DNA from: a bacterium
GTDB lineage: Bacteria; Elusimicrobiota; Elusimicrobia; UBA1565; UBA9628
Direction: 5' to 3'
Assembly (NCBI GenBank): GCA_021796015.1
Contig: JAJYOT010000013.1
Coordinates: 1 to 31,911, forward strand
Length of the DNA stretch: 31,911 bases
This document shows positions 14,926 through 23,649 of the stretch, piece by piece; within the stretch, counting starts at the first letter, position 1, and each line of letters starts with the position of its first letter. The notes beneath the pieces were generated by a model, which saw nothing but the letters and a program-made list of their open reading frames with translations, did not search any database and was not told the DNA's origin. A program made the translations under genes and the position numbers.

Positions 14926-15878
14926 GCCCTAGAAAAAACTCTCCCGCGCGGTGGACGCGGAAGGATTTAATCGGGCTTAAAGACTTAAGCGCGGGAGAAA
15001 TGAACGCCGTCTTTGAACGCGCGTCGCGATTTCAAAAAGGCCGCCCGTCTTCTATCGCGAAACTCAAGGGAGAATTGGCCGCGCTTCTTTTCCTCGAGCC
15101 CTCGACCCGCACCCGGATGTCTTTTGAAGTCGCGCTGACAAACCTGGGCGGACGCGCCCTCATTTTTTCGGCCCAAACCTCAAGCCTTGAAAAAGGCGAA
15201 ACCCTTTTGGACACCGTTAAAAACCTGGAAGCCATGGGCGTTCGTTTTTTTATCCTCCGAAACCGCGAGAACGGAATCATCCGGGAATTGTCCGAGAAAA
15301 GCCCTTCATCCTTTATTAACGCCGGAGACGGGACCAACGAACACCCCACCCAGGCTCTTCTGGACCTTTTCACGCTCAAAAAAGCCAAGGGGAAAATCGC
15401 GGGGCTTAAAGTCGTCATTGTGGGCGACATTCTTCACAGCCGCGTCGCGCGCTCAAACGTCTTCGCGCTCAAGAAATTGGGAGCGAAAGTTGCTTTGTGC
15501 GGGCCCCGGGAATTTTTGTCCGCTGGTTTAAGCAAACTCGCCGATGAAACCACCAGCAATTTAAACCGCGCCTTGGACAAGGCCGACGCCGTTATTGGTC
15601 TCCGAATTCAACGGGAAAGGCTGGAAGCGGAGCTTAATTTTACCCCTCAAGATTATTTCAAGAGTTTCGGGTTGACCGAGGAAAGAATCAAACAATACGC
15701 TTCCCCCGATTGCGTCGTCCTCCATCCCGGGCCGATCAACCGCGAAGTCGAGATCTCCTCTCAACTCGCGGACGGCCCGCGCTCTTTGATTCTCAAACAA
15801 GTTTCAAACGGCGTCCTCATCCGCATGGCGGTTTTGTCCTTAATAAAGGAAAATCCCGCCTTAAAGGGAAAAAATTAA
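14922..15878 (+). CDS. pyrB: Aspartate carbamoyltransferase catalytic chain
   Basis: This cytoplasmic enzyme joins carbamoyl phosphate and aspartate in pyrimidine synthesis. The 318-residue sequence has the carbamoyl-phosphate loop FLEPSTRTRMSFE (61-65 STRTR), the SxxKGE loop (SLEKGETLLDTVK, ~88-100) typical of ATCase rather than ornithine carbamoyltransferase, DGTNEHPTQALLD (141-144 HPTQ) and the aspartate-binding HPGPINREVEIS (~268-279). Length fits the trimeric catalytic chain. No pyrI or pyrC follows; the next gene is convergent. Its position behind a symporter and a small membrane protein, with a 4-nt overlap, is unusual for pyrB. Confidence 0.94.
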   Translation: MSPRKNSPARWTRKDLIGLKDLSAGEMNAVFERASRFQKGRPSSIAKLKGELAALLFLEPSTRTRMSFEVALTNLGGRALIFSAQTSSLEKGETLLDTVKNLEAMGVRFFILRNRENGIIRELSEKSPSSFINAGDGTNEHPTQALLDLFTLKKAKGKIAGLKVVIVGDILHSRVARSNVFALKKLGAKVALCGPREFLSAGLSKLADETTSNLNRALDKADAVIGLRIQRERLEAELNFTPQDYFKSFGLTEERIKQYASPDCVVLHPGPINREVEISSQLADGPRSLILKQVSNGVLIRMAVLSLIKENPALKGKN

Positions 15879-15880
15879 GG

Positions 15881-16687
15881 CTAAAAAGCGGCCGAAACCG
15901 ATTGCGCCGAGTTCATGGGAACAGAGCAATCCCCGTCTCCAGAACAAGCTCCGCCCCAGCCGGTAAACGACGAGCCGGCTTCCGGCGTCGCGGTGAGGCC
16001 GACTGTCGTCCCCGGCGCGAAAGAAGCCGAACAGGCGCCGGAACCTCCGGCCCTACAGTCGATTCCCGAAGGAGAGCTTGAAACTTCCCCGTTTCCCGAG
16101 ACGGAAACCGTCAATGTATGCGCGGCGAGATTAAAGGCCGCGGTAATGGATTCGGGCGACCGGCTTGAAACCGCGCACGCGCCCGTTCCGGAACAGCCGC
16201 TTCCGCTCCAGCCGGCAAAGACCGACCCCGAGGCTGGAACGGCGGTCAAGGAAACTTGAGTTTGAGGGGCGAAACTCGCCGAACAAACGCTCCCGCAATC
16301 AATTCCTTGGGGACTGCTCGTAATGGATCCGTTTCCCAGGCCCGACAAGGCAACCGTCAATGAGACGGCGTTAGAGTTTTCGCTGTTAAAGGCCGCAACC
16401 GCCGATTGAGGGGTTATGCTGCTAATCGAAATGAGGCACACTCCGGTTCCCGCGCAATCTCCTCCCCAACTCGCAAGCACGGACCCAGGATCCGGGTTGG
16501 GAGTTAAGCTCACCTGGGTCCCGGCGGGATAATCGGCGGAACAGATATTTCCGCAGTTGATTCCTGGGGGAGAACTGATGATCGTCCCGGAACCGGTTCC
16601 ATCGGATGAAACCGACAGCTGCCCCGAAGGAGCGGCAAAAAGCGCCGGGGAAGCTATTACAAACGCGGCGGCAAGAACGGATTTCAT
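15881..16687 (-). CDS. Secreted protein with three Cys-containing InlB-type B-repeat-like domains
   Basis: I take the ATG at 16687 (MKSVLAAAFVIASPALFA) because it opens a clean signal peptide; upstream codons in the frame lack one. The mature ~250 residues hold three ~75-residue repeats of the pattern LxVxxxGxGxIxSSPxGIxC...CSAxFxPxTxVxLTAxPxxGSxFxGW...CxGxGxCxVxxxxxxSVxAAF, akin to the divergent InlB B-repeat (beta-grasp) family seen in surface proteins. Each repeat carries paired cysteines, probably disulfides. No anchor or sorting signal is seen at the C-terminus, which ends right after the third repeat. It may bind cell walls or other cells, but this is inference. It converges with pyrB at a 2-nt gap. 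Confidence 0.8.
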   Translation of the reverse strand: MKSVLAAAFVIASPALFAAPSGQLSVSSDGTGSGTIISSPPGINCGNICSADYPAGTQVSLTPNPDPGSVLASWGGDCAGTGVCLISISSITPQSAVAAFNSENSNAVSLTVALSGLGNGSITSSPQGIDCGSVCSASFAPQTQVSLTAVPASGSVFAGWSGSGCSGTGACAVSSRSPESITAAFNLAAHTLTVSVSGNGEVSSSPSGIDCRAGGSGACSASFAPGTTVGLTATPEAGSSFTGWGGACSGDGDCSVPMNSAQSVSAAF

Positions 16688-16764
16688 ATCCTTTTCCAGG
16701 ATAGCAAAGCGTCCGCATGTCCGCAAACTCAATCGGCGCTTTTGAGAGTTTGTAGAATAGGCGG

Positions 16765-17640
16765 ATGGTTTCTCTTCTTTTACAGTGTTTCGGATACGGG
16801 CTTCTCCACGGGATTTTGCCGGATGAGCATACCTGGCCGATCACCTTCAGCTACGCCCTCCAAGGCGCTTCGGGAAAAAAAGGAATTCAAGCGGGATTTT
16901 ATTTTTCCCTGGCCTTCGCTTTTCAGCGCGCTTTGGGTTCGGAACTCGCGTATCTTTTTCTGGGCTCCTGGCTGTCCAGTTCCCGCATCAACCCCCTCGT
17001 CAATATCGTAGTTGGAATCGTCATGGTTTGGGCGGGAATTTTGATGCGAAAACGCGGACGCTACATTCATCTTCACCTTTTGGGTCACCATCATGAAAAC
17101 TCCGAGCATTTGGAGGAACAAGGCTCGATTCTCACCCACCATCATCAGGAAAGCCCGGCCACCCCCTCCGCTCAAAATCAATTTCCCCGCGGATGGGCGA
17201 TGATTCACGGCTTTATCGCTGGATTCGGGGTCGGGCCTTTCGCGCTGTTTATTTATACCGTCGCTTCTCCAAGGATGCCATCAGCTTGGTTCGGATTTTT
17301 GCCGGGGCTTCTATTCGGTTTGGGAACCATGCTCATGCTCGCCCTTTTGGGCGGAATTTTCGGCTCCGCGCTTAAAACCACCGGGAAATTTAGCGCGGAG
17401 GAAATCAAGTCGATTGGAATTTTCACGGGAAGTCTAACTCTTCTCGGGGGCGGAATTGTTTTTATCCTCGGCGGCCTATTGGAAGCCGCGCTAAAACCTC
17501 GACTTCCCTTTGATTTCGGAAACGCCCTTGTTTTCGTGATGGGGGTTTTCGTCCTTTTCCCGGTGCTCGCCTATTCGATCTGGCGAATTCTTCAGCGCCG
17601 GAAAGAAGGGAAAGATATTTCCAGAGAACCGCGCCTCTAA
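16765..17640 (+). CDS. NicO/RcnA-like putative metal transporter
   Basis: The 291-residue membrane protein begins with LLHGILPDEHTWPITFSY (His15, Asp20, Glu21, His22), similar to the HxxxxDH metal motif in TM1 of NicO/RcnA nickel-cobalt carriers. After two more helices a cytoplasmic or periplasmic His-rich loop follows (IHLHLLGHHHEN...LTHHH, ~96-130). The second half has MIHGFIAGFGVGPFALFIYTV and three further helices, giving six or seven TM segments. His-rich loops commonly sense or chelate Ni, Co or Zn. The exact ion and direction cannot be told. It is a lone plus-strand gene, end to end with the minus-strand rmuC. Confidence 0.65.
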   Translation: MVSLLLQCFGYGLLHGILPDEHTWPITFSYALQGASGKKGIQAGFYFSLAFAFQRALGSELAYLFLGSWLSSSRINPLVNIVVGIVMVWAGILMRKRGRYIHLHLLGHHHENSEHLEEQGSILTHHHQESPATPSAQNQFPRGWAMIHGFIAGFGVGPFALFIYTVASPRMPSAWFGFLPGLLFGLGTMLMLALLGGIFGSALKTTGKFSAEEIKSIGIFTGSLTLLGGGIVFILGGLLEAALKPRLPFDFGNALVFVMGVFVLFPVLAYSIWRILQRRKEGKDISREPRL

Positions 17641-18922
17641 TTAGGAATCGCTCCGAGGCGGGGAGACGGTCAAAAACGCGGAATCTTCGCCGTCCGACGA
17701 ATCCAAAAGCTCGCCCGAAATTTGTTTATTGGCCTTGGCGCCGAGTTTTTTTAAACTCTCAATTCGCTTTAAAACGTTGCCCCTGCCATGAGAAATTCTC
17801 TTGACTATTTCCTCTCGCTTTTCTTGCGCCTTATTCAGCGATTTTTCCAGTTCCTGCAACGCCTCTAAAATGAAAACAAATTCATCATAAAGCGCGCCGG
17901 CGTTTTGAGCGATATCCACCGCATTTTTGGTTTGCCTTTCTCCGCGCCAAATTTGAGCAAATAGCCTTAACGCCGGGAAAGCGGTGGTCGGGCCAACAAT
18001 AACCACATTTTTTTCCCACGCATATTTAAAAAGTTTAGAATCTTTCTTAGACGCGGCCAGAAGAGCCCCTTCAGGAGAAACAAACATAAGAACAAACTCC
18101 AACGTTTTTTAATTTTTCGTTCTTCTGATAATGTTTTCCAGCAAGGTCATCGACGTGATGATAAATAGAATCCAAGGTTTTTTGCAAAGCTTTTTCCTGT
18201 TCGTTTTGTTCCTTGGCTTGGCAGTAGTCCAACCATGAAGACAAAGAAACTTTTGAATCTAAAATAATTTTTTTATTCCCCGGCAAATTGATGAGGTAGT
18301 CCGGGCGCTGCGAATGCCCAAATTCATCTTTAATTTCCCCTTGCGCAAGATAGTCTTGCCCTTGAATTAATCCCGAGGCCTCCAGAAGGGTTTCCACCTG
18401 CATTTCTCCCCAATCGCCCTGGGTTTTCTGTTCTCCCCGCAAGGCTTTGGAAAGAGCGTCGGCTTCCTTGGAAATCCTCTCATTAGAATCGACGATGCGC
18501 TTAATCTCTTCTTTAAGGGCGTGCACGTCTTTCGTCTGACTGACGTATCTTTCCTCGATTTTTTTCTCAAAATCTTGAATTTTTTCCTTGAGCGGGTTTA
18601 AGACAAAGCCCACGCCTTTTTCCGCCCGTTCCTGGAATTGAAGCGCGTTTTTTTCAAGCGCCTTTCCGGCGGCCAATTCTATTTCCTTGGATATCTTTTC
18701 CCGCAGGGCGTCTAAATCGCGCAAGGACTCAAGCTCGCCGACCTTCCGGTTGAGCTCCTCCGCTCTTTGAAGGGCCGCATCCCTTTCTTGGCGGATTTTT
18801 TCTCTTTCCCGGGTTGATTCCTCGAAACGAGCGGAGAAAGCGGCTTCCTCGCCTCCCGAGAACTTGCGGCCCAACCAAAAGCCGACAAGAACGCCGACGA
18901 GAGAAAGGATAGACGCGAGCAT
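17641..18922 (-). pseudogene. rmuC: rmuC, interrupted by a homopolymer frameshift
   Basis: RmuC is an inner-membrane-anchored, nuclease-fold protein thought to limit DNA inversions or recombination. The 5' part (18922-18071) encodes an N-terminal anchor (ILSLVGVLVGFWLG), a coiled coil (~30-180), and the start of the RmuC domain with GDWGEMQVETLLEASGL, RPDYLINLPGNKKIILDSKVSL. The frame then leaves the family at a run of six A (minus strand, 18110-18105). The continuation FVLMFVSPEGALLAASKKDSKLF...NVVIVGPTTAFPALR lies in another frame down to 17641. Removing one A restores KLKTLEFVLMFV, an uninterrupted ~427-residue protein. This is either a real mutation, a phase-variable tract or an assembly error. 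It follows phoR by 12 nt. Confidence 0.88.
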
Positions 18923-18934
18923 GGGGTTATTTTA

Positions 18935-19888
18935 CTACTTACGCGGCCCCAACGCGGGGATTTTAAAGAAAAACCTGGATCCTTTGCCCAAGGCGCTTTC
19001 CACCCCCACGCTTCCGCCGTGAAGCTCTACGCCGTGCTTAACGATGGAAAGGCCCAGCCCCGTCCCTCCCATTTCACGGGAGCGCGCCTTGTCCGCCCGG
19101 TAAAAGCGCTCGAAGATTCGCGGCAAATCCTCGGGCGATATCCCGATTCCGTTGTCTTCAATCGTCACCTTAACGCTTTCTTCGTCTAAAACGGCGAAAA
19201 CGCGGACAAATCCTTTTTCTGGAGTATATTTAATCGCGTTCTCAATCAGATTGATGAAAACTCGCCTCATCAATTCCCGATCCGCATGAACTTCGGGCAA
19301 ATCCCCAAAAGGTTCGATTCTAAGCACAATCTGCTTTTGCTGGGCCAAGGGGATCAAGCTCGCGACCGTTTCAGAAGCGATTTTCATCAAGGACGCCGTT
19401 TCAAAACGCGGCGGCATCTTCCCGGATTCAAGCGCCGATATCTGAAGAATGTCTTCCACCAATTTTTCCATACGTTCGGAACTTAAAGAAATTTCCCTGA
19501 CAAATTCCCGGCATCTCTCCTTGTCCTCAAGAGCGCCTTCGAGAAGAGTTTCCGCGAAAGCCCGGATGGTCGAAATCGGAGTCCGAAGCTCGTGGCTGAC
19601 GTTGGCGACAAATTCCTTTCTTATTTCCTCAAGCCTCTTCATTTCCGTCAGATCATACCGAAATCTTTCCGAAAGAAGGTTCAAGGACAACGACAAGCGC
19701 GCCAGCTCTCCCGGAGGCATTTTGGGAATGGGCGCCAATTTTCCGGAAGTAATGGCTTCCGCCGCCTCCGAAATTTTTCGGATGTTTTTTCTCAAGCGGT
19801 ATCTTTCAACGACAAAATAAGCGCAAGCGATGAAAAAAAGCGCGCCGAGAATGGGACCGCTCTTAAACCCGGAAGCGATAGCCGACAT
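18935..19888 (-). CDS. phoR: PhoR-like sensor histidine kinase
   Basis: The ATG at 19888 (MSAIASGFKSGPILG) overlaps the response-regulator gene by 26 nt; longer frames lie inside that gene. The 318-residue protein has a single TM (ILGALFFIACAYFVV, ~14-28), a HAMP-like segment (~32-78), a HisKA domain with phospho-acceptor His99 (FVANVSHELRTPIS), and an ATPase domain with the N box (NLIENAIKYTP), G1 (DNGIGI), F box and G2 (GGTGLGLSIVK). It lacks the periplasmic and PAS sensing domains of larger PhoR proteins, so it may depend on a partner for signal input. Pairing with phoB and ppk1 supports a phosphate role; the symbol is by context. Confidence 0.85.
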   Translation of the reverse strand: MSAIASGFKSGPILGALFFIACAYFVVERYRLRKNIRKISEAAEAITSGKLAPIPKMPPGELARLSLSLNLLSERFRYDLTEMKRLEEIRKEFVANVSHELRTPISTIRAFAETLLEGALEDKERCREFVREISLSSERMEKLVEDILQISALESGKMPPRFETASLMKIASETVASLIPLAQQKQIVLRIEPFGDLPEVHADRELMRRVFINLIENAIKYTPEKGFVRVFAVLDEESVKVTIEDNGIGISPEDLPRIFERFYRADKARSREMGGTGLGLSIVKHGVELHGGSVGVESALGKGSRFFFKIPALGPRK

Positions 19889-20552
19889 TTTTGACCGTGA
19901 CAATCGAGGAGGCTTCCGGCCCCAGTTTATCCCGCAGACGCGCGACATGCTGATCGACGGTCCGCGTATCCAAATCAAGCCCCCGCTCATAACCCCAGAC
20001 TTCCTTGAGTATCTCCGTCCGGGACAAAGCACGTCCGCGCGCATCCACCAAAAGCTTCAAAAGTTCCCACTCCTTACTGGTTAAAGAAACAGAATCTTTC
20101 CCCACCATGCACTCATAGCGGTCGAAATCAAGCTCCAACGTTCGGTGTTTAAAGAGAGACGCGCCGGTTGAGTTTAATGAAGAAGAGGAGCGCCGGAGAA
20201 TGGACTTGACCCGCGCGCAAAGCTCGCGAACGCTGAAGGGCTTGACGACATAGTCATCCGCCCCCATTTCAAGGCCCAAGACGCGGTCCACCTCGTCTTT
20301 TTTGGCCGTCAAAATGAGAATAGGGGTCTTTGATTTAAGGCGAACCGCCTTCAAAAGATCCATCCCGCTCATCTTGGGAATCATTAAATCTAAAACGATG
20401 AGATCCGGGCGTTCTTCTTGAAAAAGCTCGAAACCCTCTTGACCATCGAACGCGCACAAAACCTTATATCCTTCTTTCTCGAAATTATATTTCAGGATTT
20501 TAGACAGGGGTTTCTCGTCTTCAATGATGAGTATTTTTTGAGTTAGAGCCAT
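19863..20552 (-). CDS. phoB: PhoB/OmpR-family response regulator
   Basis: The 229-residue protein has a receiver domain (1-120) with acidic pair E11/D12, phospho-acceptor D55 (LIVLDLMIPKMSG), T82 (LILTAKK) and K104 (DDYVVKPFS), then a winged-helix DNA-binding domain (~135-229) with SLTSKEWELLKLLVDARGRALSR, RTVDQHVARLRDKLG and the terminal VKNVGYRFRV. It is phosphorylated by the adjacent kinase and binds direct-repeat operators. PhoB is assigned because of the ppk1 neighbour; other OmpR members cannot be excluded. It overlaps the phosphatase gene by 10 nt. Confidence 0.87.
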   Translation of the reverse strand: MALTQKILIIEDEKPLSKILKYNFEKEGYKVLCAFDGQEGFELFQEERPDLIVLDLMIPKMSGMDLLKAVRLKSKTPILILTAKKDEVDRVLGLEMGADDYVVKPFSVRELCARVKSILRRSSSSLNSTGASLFKHRTLELDFDRYECMVGKDSVSLTSKEWELLKLLVDARGRALSRTEILKEVWGYERGLDLDTRTVDQHVARLRDKLGPEASSIVTVKNVGYRFRV

Positions 20553-21190
20553 GATTCCTTGTAGCGATAAATCCGTTTGGCCCGAACGCTTACTATTTTT
20601 TTATCGGGCCAAATAAAGGCGCTGAGCTTTCCGCCATAGACGCATCCGGTATCGAGACAGACGGCATTTTTTCTCCGCAAGACCTCCCGTCTCACCCAAT
20701 GGCCGAACAAAATAAGCTCCCGGCCCTTATAGGACTCATACCAGGGGTTTTTCGTGTCGGCCAAGCGACGAATATTGGTCAATTCCCATTTCGACTGTCC
20801 CTCGAAAGGATGCCGGGGGTCAAAACCCGCATGAACCGCCCGCCATCCGCGCCCGGAAATACTGACCGGCAAAGAATCCAGAAATTTCATGTACCTGCCG
20901 AATTGACTTCCTAACTGGCGAACCGTTTTTAAATCATAGGGCTTTTGATCGGGAACCAAACCCTCTTTCCAATACAGCAAATACCTTAGTTCGTGGTTTC
21001 CGATGATGCAGCGCAAATTTTTCGTCTTCATCGCCCAATCAAGGACCCCTTTTGAATCGGGTCCCTTGCAAATTAAATCCCCCAGGCTGATCAAATCATC
21101 CTCGGGACGAACCTCCATTTTTTTCAGAAGCTCTTTAAGCTCCTTCAAACAGCCGTGAATGTCTCCGATAAAGATCGTGCGTTTACTCAT
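20543..21190 (-). CDS. Calcineurin-like serine/threonine or ApaH-type phosphoesterase
   Basis: The 215-residue cytoplasmic enzyme has the metallophosphoesterase motifs in order: GDIHGC (9-14), GDLICKGPDS (~37-46, matching GDxVDRGPDS), GNHE (~64-67), an AVHAGFDP motif (~118) and LFGHWV, LDTGCVYGGKLSAF near the end. This order matches the PrpA/PrpE or ApaH group that dephosphorylate proteins or hydrolyse diadenosine tetraphosphate. Within the ppk1-phoBR operon, a role in nucleotide or phosphate signalling is plausible. Its start overlaps the ppk1 stop by 8 nt. Confidence 0.86.
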   Translation of the reverse strand: MSKRTIFIGDIHGCLKELKELLKKMEVRPEDDLISLGDLICKGPDSKGVLDWAMKTKNLRCIIGNHELRYLLYWKEGLVPDQKPYDLKTVRQLGSQFGRYMKFLDSLPVSISGRGWRAVHAGFDPRHPFEGQSKWELTNIRRLADTKNPWYESYKGRELILFGHWVRREVLRRKNAVCLDTGCVYGGKLSAFIWPDKKIVSVRAKRIYRYKESWL

Positions 21191-23282
21191 AGTTTAGAAC
21201 CGCCTTCGGCCGGCGATGGGCCAGCGCCGTATCCCGGTAATCCGCCTCGGCCAAGGCCGTAAAAACCGATTGGGAACGAATTGTCTTTCTGGACGCGGGA
21301 ACTTTTACTTTACTCCAATTCCCATCGGCTTGAAGGTTCCAGGATTTCACATTGTCTTGAATGCCGTTGGCTAGAATCACGCTTACAATATAGCGTTTTA
21401 GAGCCTCATCCTTGATTGGAAAAGCGATTTCCATGCGCGTATAGAAATTTCGAGGCATCCAATCGGCGCTCGAAAGGTAAAGTTTCCCTTCTCCGCCGGC
21501 TCGAAAATAATAAATGCGGCTGTGCTCCAAGAATCGATCAATGACGCTAATCACCCGAATCCGCTCGCTGAGGCCCGGAACTTGGGGCCTCAAGCAACAA
21601 ATTCCGCGAACCATCAAGTCAATCTGCACTCCGGCGCGAGACGCCTGATAGAGGGCCTCGACGATATCCTGATCCACCAAGGAATTGACTTTCGCGATGA
21701 TGCGCCCATGTCCGCCGTTTTTTTGAATCTCCATTTCAGCGCGGATTAGGCGCAGAATCTGGCCACGGAGATTTTGGGGCGCGACTAAAAGTTCCTTGAA
21801 ACGCGTTCCCGGCCCCCGGCGAGACAATAAATTAAAATAAGAACGAACTTCTCCGGCAAGCCCCGCGTCGGCCGTGAAAACCCCCAAATCGGTGTATTGA
21901 CGCGCGGTCGTCGCATGATAGTTTCCAGTCCCCAGATGCAAATAAGAGACGGGCCCGGATTCTTCCTGACGAATCACTTCGGTTAACTTGCTATGAACCT
22001 TGAGATGTCCAAAAGGGCGCACGACCCGGACTCCGGAACGCCTGAGTTCCGAAGCCCACGTAACGTTATTAATTTCGTCAAAACGGGCTTTGACCTCGAC
22101 ATAAGCCGTCACTTTCTTTCCATTTTGGGCCGCTTCTTGAAGGGCGGCCATCATGGGGGAACGCGCACCCACGCGGTAAACCGTTTGAGAAATATGAGTC
22201 GTTTTTGGATCGCGCGCGGCGGCTTTTAAAAAATTAACGACGATATCAAAGGAATCATAAGGGTGATGAAGCAAAACGTCGTTAGATTTAATCCCATCAA
22301 AGATTTGTTTTTTCCTTAAGGGTTTTGGAATGGGGGAAGCAATGGCGGGGTATCTCAGAACATCAAACCCAGGGGCATGATAAATCTGGGTCAAAGCCCG
22401 TAAATCCAATGGAAGATCGAAACGATAAAGAGCCGCAAGATCCAGCCCCAAAGCCGTTCCTAAAAACAAGGAACCCTCGGTATAAGCCGAGGCATCTACC
22501 TCCAAGCGCACAATCTTAGCCGAAGAACGTTTTTTGACTGCTTCCTCAATCTGATACTCCAAGGATTCTTCGTCATCGGGGTGATAGCGCAAATCGGCTT
22601 CTCGAAGAATTTTAAAAGAAAAAGTTTCCAGAACTTTTTTCTCCGGAAAAAGTTCGGGAGCTTTCACGCAAAGCCATCTTTCAGCCAGGGCAAAACGCAG
22701 GGTATTTTTAGGAGAAGAGAGAGAAACCAGTCTTTTTTCCCGGTCTTCAATCGTTAAGATAGCGTATTCTCCCGGGAAACGCACAAAGACGTGCAGACAC
22801 TCGCTTTTCAGATGCGGAAAAGGGTCTCGGGATTTTCGGATGAGAACACTAATCCTAGGAAGCCGCTTTTGGATTTCTGCGTCCAAGGCTCTATGAGCCT
22901 CCAACCGGTTATAGATAAAAATTCCATGCCGCTTTAATTCCTGGAAAATTTCATCGACAATGACCGCTTGTCTGGATTTCTGGCGCAAGACCCTTTCCCG
23001 AATTTGAATCAGCAAATTGGCGGCGGTCAGCCCGTCGGGAAACTTCCGGTTGGGAAACCTCCGCGCCAAACGCGCGATCTCGGCCACCCGCACCATGAAA
23101 AACTCATCCAGATTGGAGCTGACGATAGCGGAAAAGCGAAGGCGTTCAAGCGCCGGGACGGAGGGGTCCTCCGCCTCGGAGAGAACTCTCTCGTTAAAAT
23201 CGAGCCAGCTCAAATCTCGATTAAAGAAGATTTCTCCGCGAGAGAAATCCAAGGACTTATGCGATGGAAGAGTCTTTTTCAC
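21183..23282 (-). CDS. ppk1: Polyphosphate kinase 1
   Basis: PPK1 reversibly transfers the gamma phosphate of ATP to polyphosphate. The 699-residue protein begins FFNRDLSWLDFNERVLSEA (N domain), continues with LDEFFMVRVAE, and has the catalytic C1/C2 region: SPMMAALQEAAQNGKKVTAYVEVKARFDE, FGHLKVHSKL with the autophosphorylated His430, LHLGTGNYHATTARQYTDLGVFT and the second histidine in DRFLEHSRIYYF. The start codon is GTG at 23282, with GGGAAG upstream; length matches PPK1. It heads a tight operon with the phosphatase, phoB, phoR and rmuC, consistent with phosphate control. The MITE-like element lies directly upstream, ~50 nt away, and could influence its expression. Confidence 0.95.
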   Translation of the reverse strand: MKKTLPSHKSLDFSRGEIFFNRDLSWLDFNERVLSEAEDPSVPALERLRFSAIVSSNLDEFFMVRVAEIARLARRFPNRKFPDGLTAANLLIQIRERVLRQKSRQAVIVDEIFQELKRHGIFIYNRLEAHRALDAEIQKRLPRISVLIRKSRDPFPHLKSECLHVFVRFPGEYAILTIEDREKRLVSLSSPKNTLRFALAERWLCVKAPELFPEKKVLETFSFKILREADLRYHPDDEESLEYQIEEAVKKRSSAKIVRLEVDASAYTEGSLFLGTALGLDLAALYRFDLPLDLRALTQIYHAPGFDVLRYPAIASPIPKPLRKKQIFDGIKSNDVLLHHPYDSFDIVVNFLKAAARDPKTTHISQTVYRVGARSPMMAALQEAAQNGKKVTAYVEVKARFDEINNVTWASELRRSGVRVVRPFGHLKVHSKLTEVIRQEESGPVSYLHLGTGNYHATTARQYTDLGVFTADAGLAGEVRSYFNLLSRRGPGTRFKELLVAPQNLRGQILRLIRAEMEIQKNGGHGRIIAKVNSLVDQDIVEALYQASRAGVQIDLMVRGICCLRPQVPGLSERIRVISVIDRFLEHSRIYYFRAGGEGKLYLSSADWMPRNFYTRMEIAFPIKDEALKRYIVSVILANGIQDNVKSWNLQADGNWSKVKVPASRKTIRSQSVFTALAEADYRDTALAHRRPKAVLNYE

Positions 23283-23331
23283 CTACTTCCCATCATATCA
23301 ATTTCACCCAGTCGGCTTAGACGACAAATAA

Positions 23332-23618
23332 GGGCTTGGAAAGAAATAATATGAGCAATTGGCCAGGGGGATTTTGGAGCGAGGCGAGGCGCGAGGAGGG
23401 AGCAATGCCGAAGCGCATTGTAACCGACGGAGAACGAAGCCGCAGCCCAAAAGCGCCCTGGCCCTCCCGACGAAAGAATATCGCGAGGGGAGGCCTATCT
23501 TTGGCCGATTTCTTTGTTGTTCCTCGCTTACATAGCTTAAGCTATGCTCGCTCGTCACGCCTAGAAATCGTCTCAAACCTAGGCATCCCAATTGTTCATA
23601 TTATTTCTTTCCAAGCCC
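23332..23618. mobile_element. MITE-like intergenic element A with ~31-bp terminal inverted repeats
   Basis: The ends 23332-23362 and 23588-23618 are inverted copies with one mismatch (beginning GGGCTTGGAAAGAAATAATA). Inside, hairpins occur at 23403-23420 (CAATGC/GCATTG) and at 23531-23546 (CATAGCTTAAGCTATG). A GATTTTGGAGCGA word (23370-23382) is shared in reverse orientation with element B at 29498-29510. No convincing coding sequence lies inside, so transposition would need a transposase elsewhere. The element fills most of the 367-bp gap between ppk1 and the solute-binding protein gene. Confidence 0.72.
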
Positions 23619-23649
23619 TAAGTAAAATCCGCGTGACAAAGGCGGTCTT

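Noticed and set aside
16698..16726. Promoter-like TTGCGG-N17-TATCCT upstream of the triple-repeat gene
   Set aside because: It would start transcription only ~4 nt before the chosen ATG, removing the ribosome site.
23304..23591. Short coding frames inside element A
   Set aside because: They cover inverted repeats and hairpins, with low-complexity products that resemble nothing.
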